Shown: piece after piece, positions 59,606 to 64,000 of the stretch
How the letters are laid out: the number at the start of each line of letters is the position of its first letter
Position numbering within the stretch: the first letter of the stretch is position 1
Assembly (NCBI GenBank): GCA_038049695.1
Contig: CP142455.1
Coordinates: 30,665,501-30,729,500, forward strand
Direction of reading: 5' to 3'
Length of the DNA: 64,000 bases
Source: Cinnamomum chago
Taxonomy: Eukaryota > Streptophyta > Magnoliopsida > Laurales > Lauraceae
Position numbers and translations under genes: made by a program
The notes under the pieces: generated by a model
What the model saw: only the letters and a program-made list of their open reading frames with translations
Database searches by the model: none
Told to the model about the DNA's origin: nothing

Positions 59606-60731
59606 TGTTAGGCTCCGTCCCGAGTTAATCTCGATTAACTCTAATTAATTGAACTTAAGACTAATTAAGCCGGTTTAAAGGGATTAATAGTGGTTTATCA
59701 CCAAATGGAGTTGAATTAGCCTAACCATGAGTAATTTAGGCTTAATGAAGTGTTAGTGAAGTGTTAAACAAGATTAAGAACTAAATTGAATCGAAATGGA
59801 GCTTAAACAAGCAAATGAAAGAATTGCGTATAAATACGGATTTATACGTATTGGTCGAATTCGGAAAGTATTGATACTCGCATGTGTATCTTTACGAGTA
59901 CGACAGATTGCATAAAAGACTTGGACTCATTCGATGAATATCGGATCAAATGGGACTTCATTTGACTTGAATTGGAATTAAAGAGAATTAATGGGGGTTA
60001 AATGCAAAAGTGAAGCTTATATAATCTAATGAACTTCATTCATCTCAAACCCTAGGCAACTTTCACCTCCTTTTTCTTTCTTTCATCCGTTTCTTCTTCT
60101 TTTTCCATTTCTTCTTCATTTAAGAGTGAATTGAAGTACCTTGAAGTGAAGAGGAGTTGTCTACATCTTCTTCTTCATCATCTTCTTTGATTATTATTGA
60201 AATCCAAGCTTCAAAGAGTGGATTTTTATCTTAAATCCCAAGCTAACCAAAGGAGAAACTTTAAATAAGGCAAGTCTATGCATATGTTTATGCTTATGGA
60301 GATGTTTTCATTGTTTTGGATGGAAGGAAATGATGAATCGGCTATTAGGGTGAATTATGGGTGATTTATGGATTTTGAAACCCTTAATTAGTTTATGAAA
60401 TTAATGTAATGGATTAGAATAATTATGGTTTGATTAAGTGGATTATTAGGTTTGAATTTCGTTTATAAGTACATATCATATTGCTAATCAGGTCATCAGA
60501 AAGAAGAAAAAAAGGAATGGGTGAAAAACCCATGCACTGCACTGTAGAACAGAACTTCTGCTCTGTTTCTGCAGTGTCGCCGGTCGACCGGCCAGCAGGG
60601 CCAGGTCGACCGGGAACACTGGGTCAGGCCCGGAATGGCCTGACCAATTTACTGTTCCTCTATTTATTGTTTACAACTCCAGGTCGACCCAGACCCAGGT
60701 CGACCCGGACCCCTGGAACTTCTTGGAAAAA
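59606..60731 (+). repeat. 3' LTR of gypsy element A
   Basis: Preceded by the purine-rich AAAAGTTTAGGAGAA. It repeats the 5' LTR and adds one extra 16-bp copy of a GGTCGACCC unit near 60682-60705. CCGGTCGACCGG is at 60580-60591. The LTR probably extends beyond 60731, since the 5' copy is truncated there. Confidence 0.85.
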
Positions 60732-61045
60732 CACATTTTAATGTCCAAAGTTCCGGAATTAATAGTTTAACCTTAGAGATTAGTGTTAATCATGTTTAAA
60801 CCTTCCTAAGTGCTACGAGGGTTATTCTAATGCATCAATTTCAATAGAAGTAATGTCATCGACAGTAATACATGCATTAATAATCACCGTTCACTTAGGG
60901 GTGGGTTATAGGATGAGTTTAGAATTAGACTGATATTAATAGGAATTGTTAACAGGTCTGGCACTACCTAGTGGTTTCCGAACTCAGTATTGACTGGAAA
61001 TGACTGGAAATATAGAAGGACCGGAGAATGAGATCATGACAGAGG
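60732..61045 (+). other. Junction between gypsy A LTR and gypsy B integrase
   Basis: Probably the rest of the 3' LTR of element A, then an unmarked join into element B coding sequence. A 10-bp direct repeat (TGACTGGAAA) lies at 60993-61012. Confidence 0.4.
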
Positions 61046-62295
61046 CATCATTCCCATTATACTATTCATCCGGGTAGTACAAAGATGTACCAGAGCCTGC
61101 GTAATCATTATTGGTGGAGTAATATGAAGAGGGATGTAGCAAAATTTATAGCAAGGTGCTTGGTGTGTCAACAAGTAAAGGAAGAACGGAAGCAACCCCA
61201 GGACTTTTAAAACAGTTGGAAGTGCCCGACTGGAAATGGGAACACATAACGATGGATTTTATCTCTGGGTTGCCATCAATGCATAACAAAGATAGTATAT
61301 GGGTGATAGTTGACAGATTAACTAAGGTGGCACATTTCTTACCAATGAGTATGAAGACACCTCGAGATGAATTAGCTCGAATGTACATGGAGAAGGTTGT
61401 CACAATTCATGATGTTCCTCGGTCGATTGTACCAGACAAAGATCCTAGATTTTTGGGCAAATTTTGGACTGAACTTCAGGAAGCTCTAGGCACAACAATG
61501 AATTTTAGTACAACATATTATCCTCAGACCGACGGTCAAACTAAAAGGACTAATCAGACACTGGAAGATATGTTGCGAGCTTGCGTCCTTGATTTTGGGA
61601 AGGACTGGCAGAAAAGTCTCCAATTGTGCGAGTTTGCATACAATAATAGTTATCATTCCAGTATCGGCATGGCACCATTTGAGGCGTTGTATGGACGTCG
61701 ATGCAGGAACCCAATCTGTTGGGAGGAGATAGGTGTTAGGAGTTTTCATGGTCCATCTATTGTTAGTGATACCAGTGAGAAAGTGAAGAAAATCCATGAT
61801 CGGTTGAAAATTGCTAGAAGTCGAGAAAAGAGTTATGCAGGCTTGAAGAGGAGAGATCTTCAATTTGAGATTGGTGAACATGTGTTTCTTAAGGTTTCAC
61901 CAACACGAGGAACATTGAGGTTTGGACAGAAAGGGAAATTATCTCAGAGATATATCGGTCCATTTGAGATCTTGGAAAGAATTGGAGAAGTTGCTTACAG
62001 ATTGGCCTTACTAGCAGCATTGTCAGCGGTGCATAATGTTTTTCATGTCTCGATGTTGAAGAAATATATTGCAGACCCATCTCATGCGTTGCAGTATGAG
62101 CCATTGAAATTGCAGCCAGATGTTACCTATGTTGAGCGACCTTCTCAGATCATCGACACGAAGGAGCAAGTTCTTAGGACTCGGACAATACATTGGGTGA
62201 AAGTTCAGTGGGAGCACCATAGTCCTCGAGAAGCCACTTGGGAACTTCGGGACCAAGTGAAGAAGCTTTACCTGCCTCTTCTTCCAGAGGTATGA
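61046..62295 (+). pseudogene. Integrase and chromodomain-like tail of gypsy element B
   Basis: The zinc finger begins HHSHYTIHPGSTKMYQSL and ends CLVCQQVK. A frame change near 61195 separates it from the long open frame that continues with LEVPDWKWEHITMDF. Catalytic Asp residues are present (ITMDF; PDKDPRF), but the catalytic Glu is Lys (DGQTKRTNQ, codon 61543-61545). The C-terminal part has GQKGKLSQRYIGPFEIL, typical of gypsy integrases, and a chromodomain-like tail (YVERPSQIIDTKE, WVKVQWEHHSPREATWEL) that ends in a normal stop. It is about half identical in sequence to element A but belongs to a different family, as their LTRs differ. Confidence 0.9.
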
Positions 62296-62320
62296 TTTCA
62301 TTTGGAGGACCAAATGTCCT

Positions 62321-62332
62321 AGGGGGGGGGAA
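62321..62332 (+). promoter_or_regulatory. Polypurine tract of gypsy element B
   Basis: AGGGGGGGGGAA directly before the LTR start TGTAAGATCCCGG. Confidence 0.85.
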
Positions 62333-64000
62333 TGTAAGATCCCGGTCCCGCTTAAAATATTTTATTATATTTTAATTAGAATATTACTATTATTTTAATT
62401 AAATATATTTTAGTTATTTAAGTGGGGCACACGTTAGATTAGATGTGTGGTTTGGTGAGTTGGGTTAATGGGTAGGTGACCTAACCCGCAGTCTGACCCA
62501 ATGACTTAAGCCCAGAGGATATTCTCTTAACCTAATCCCTAGTTTTAATAACCGCACGACTTATCTCTCCCCACTTATCTCTACAACTCTTCTCGTTTCC
62601 TCGTTCGTCTTCTTCCTCTTTCAACTTCCCAAGCCTCTGCAACTTTAGGATCCAGCCATCAGAATCAAGATCTGAAGACACAATCATTCTTCGCTCAACT
62701 TTCTTATCCCTGGTAACCATCTCCTCAAACCATTAGGAGTAGATCTGTACTTTTAGATTACATCCTTAATCTTTCCAATGTTAGGTTTTGGGTAGGAATA
62801 CAATGGATCTGTTCATCTGAACATTCTTACCCCATCTTCTATGTCAGATTGGTGATAGGATTATTTTCGAGCGCTGTGGGAATCTCGGTTTGGGTATTGG
62901 TTAGGATCTGTGCATTTTTCAACCCCGGTAAAAGGCAAGTACTTAAACATAATTTGTGAATTTAATACATGTGTTTTTCGTTGATTATTCCAGTTTGGTG
63001 CATATAGAAACCCTTTGAAGCCCTTTTTATGATGTTAATTGTTTTTGTGATGAGATCGGAGATTGGAGATCATTGTATGGATTTCCTTACTTTTTTTTAG
63101 CAATACTGTCGACCCAAAGAGGACCGGATCTGTCACAGTTCCCGGATGCAAAACGTGAGGCCTTATTACTGTGTATTGGTTGTGGGGCCCAGGTGGACCC
63201 CATTGATGATTGATCAAGATCGTAGATCCGATAGTGGACCCACGGGCGACCATAGGGATGGCGGACCCGTGTGAGGTTTGCCTTGTTTGGTCCACCATCC
63301 AACGACCCAAAGGTGGCTAACAGCATAAAATAAAGAAGGGAAATTCCGTTTTTGGGATTGTGGGGCCCAGGTGGGCCACCGATCACATATCAGATCCCTA
63401 CATCTTGTAGAGGGGTCTTGGGCGACTATGTTGATGGGGTCTGATTGTGGGCCTTTTGATCAGTGGGCCGCTATCCCAAGTGCACAGAGGCTGAGATGCT
63501 GGACTCCATTACAGAGCACGTTCTGTGATGAGAAGAAAAGGTAGATGGTGATGACGTGTGTAGTTGAGTGAAAATAGATGATGGGAGGTGACATGTGTGG
63601 AAATGGAAGAATTAAAAGGGTGGTGACGTGTGTGTGGGGATAGGAGAGAGAGAGAATGATGATGGCTTGGGGTGGTTTGGCCTGGGGTTGATGGGAGAAA
63701 AAGGAGTTTTCCCATGTGGCAGCAAACAGAACTTAAATTATCCACCTTGCCCATTAGTTTCTTGAATTTAAAAAAGAAAAGGAAGATCCTTTTGCTTTTA
63801 ATAAATCTAAATTAAAACCTTTGGCTTAGTTTATAATGAATTGAATTTGGAAAATATTTTGGATAGAGTCCTTGGGTTTTCTAAAATTATAAATTAAGAT
63901 TGTGATTTATCATTATTTACAAATTAAATATTAAATGATATCTTTGGTTTTTAATGTGTTAAAAATTATATTTTTGTACTTTGTTAATTGGATTTTTGGA
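62333..64000 (+). repeat. 3' LTR of gypsy element B, partial
   Basis: It starts TGTAAGATCCCGGTCCCGC and is at least 1.67 kb. A unit of about 179 bp starting TGTGGGGCCCAGGTGG is repeated at 63181 and 63360. The end lies outside the window. Confidence 0.75.

Larger units (their letters stand above)
55944..60731 (+). mobile_element. Chromovirus gypsy element A, internally deleted
   Basis: The order is 5' LTR part (55944-57053), RT joined mid-domain, RNase H, integrase, chromodomain-like tail and 3' LTR (from 59606). Primer site, gag, protease and the first part of RT are missing. The two LTR copies are offset by 3662 bp and show only about ten base differences over roughly 1.1 kb by eye, which suggests a young pair despite heavy internal damage. 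Where the 3' LTR ends, between 60731 and 61045, is unclear. Confidence 0.85.
61046..64000 (+). mobile_element. Chromovirus gypsy element B, 5' truncated, runs off window
   Basis: Integrase, polypurine tract and the start of the 3' LTR remain. Everything 5' of the integrase zinc finger is missing and is replaced by element A. Confidence 0.85.

Noticed and set aside
63509-63754. Ser/His/Thr-rich minus-strand frame near the window end
   Set aside because: Lies inside the LTR of gypsy element B and has low-complexity composition.

Overview
This window looks like TE-rich DNA from a flowering plant nuclear genome. The sequence is AT-rich with long simple tracts. It holds relics of Ty3/gypsy, Ty1/copia, LINE, CACTA, hAT, PIF/Harbinger and probably Mutator type elements, and one plant-specific receptor-like protein gene. 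The LTR families and frequent GTGGGGCCCA-type spacers suggest a non-grass angiosperm, perhaps a magnoliid or early eudicot, but the species cannot be read from the sequence.

Layout. 1-5574: an Athila-like Ty3/gypsy element on the minus strand with LTR, tRNA-Asp primer site, gag and protease, then 3' untranslated sequence and no reverse transcriptase in view. 5575-7698: no gene seen. 7699-16302: a probable CACTA element carrying a hAT-type insert (9264-10177), tandem repeats and possible minus-strand exons. 17177-17674: an unidentified minus-strand coding piece that runs open to the edge of a SIRE-like copia element (17675-24564), which lacks RT and RNase H but keeps an env-position ORF. 25873-33059: two further CACTA-like segments whose ends face each other inside a 92-bp tandem duplication; the second holds an exon like FDM/IDN2 (XH/XS) genes of RNA-directed DNA methylation. 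33159-39487: a run of small DNA transposons, including two tandem and one inverted PIF/Harbinger-like MITE.

41150-44044 is the only intact host gene I can defend: a single-exon LRR receptor-like protein (964 aa) with a TATA box and a polyadenylation signal. After it come a LINE relic (45886-46520), a G30 run, a long-LTR gypsy element cut off in gag (47953-51740), a hAT MITE with an 8-bp target duplication (55131-55708), a gypsy element whose 5' LTR is fused to mid-RT (55944-60731), and the integrase end plus 3' LTR of another chromovirus (61046-64000).

Two themes cross the features. First, four unrelated LTR elements each carry their own cluster of short CG-rich palindromes in LTR or UTR sequence. 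Second, the elements are mostly disabled by C-to-T or G-to-A changes, and all three visible integrases have lost a catalytic triad residue. The retroelement genes are relics; no working autonomous element is visible.
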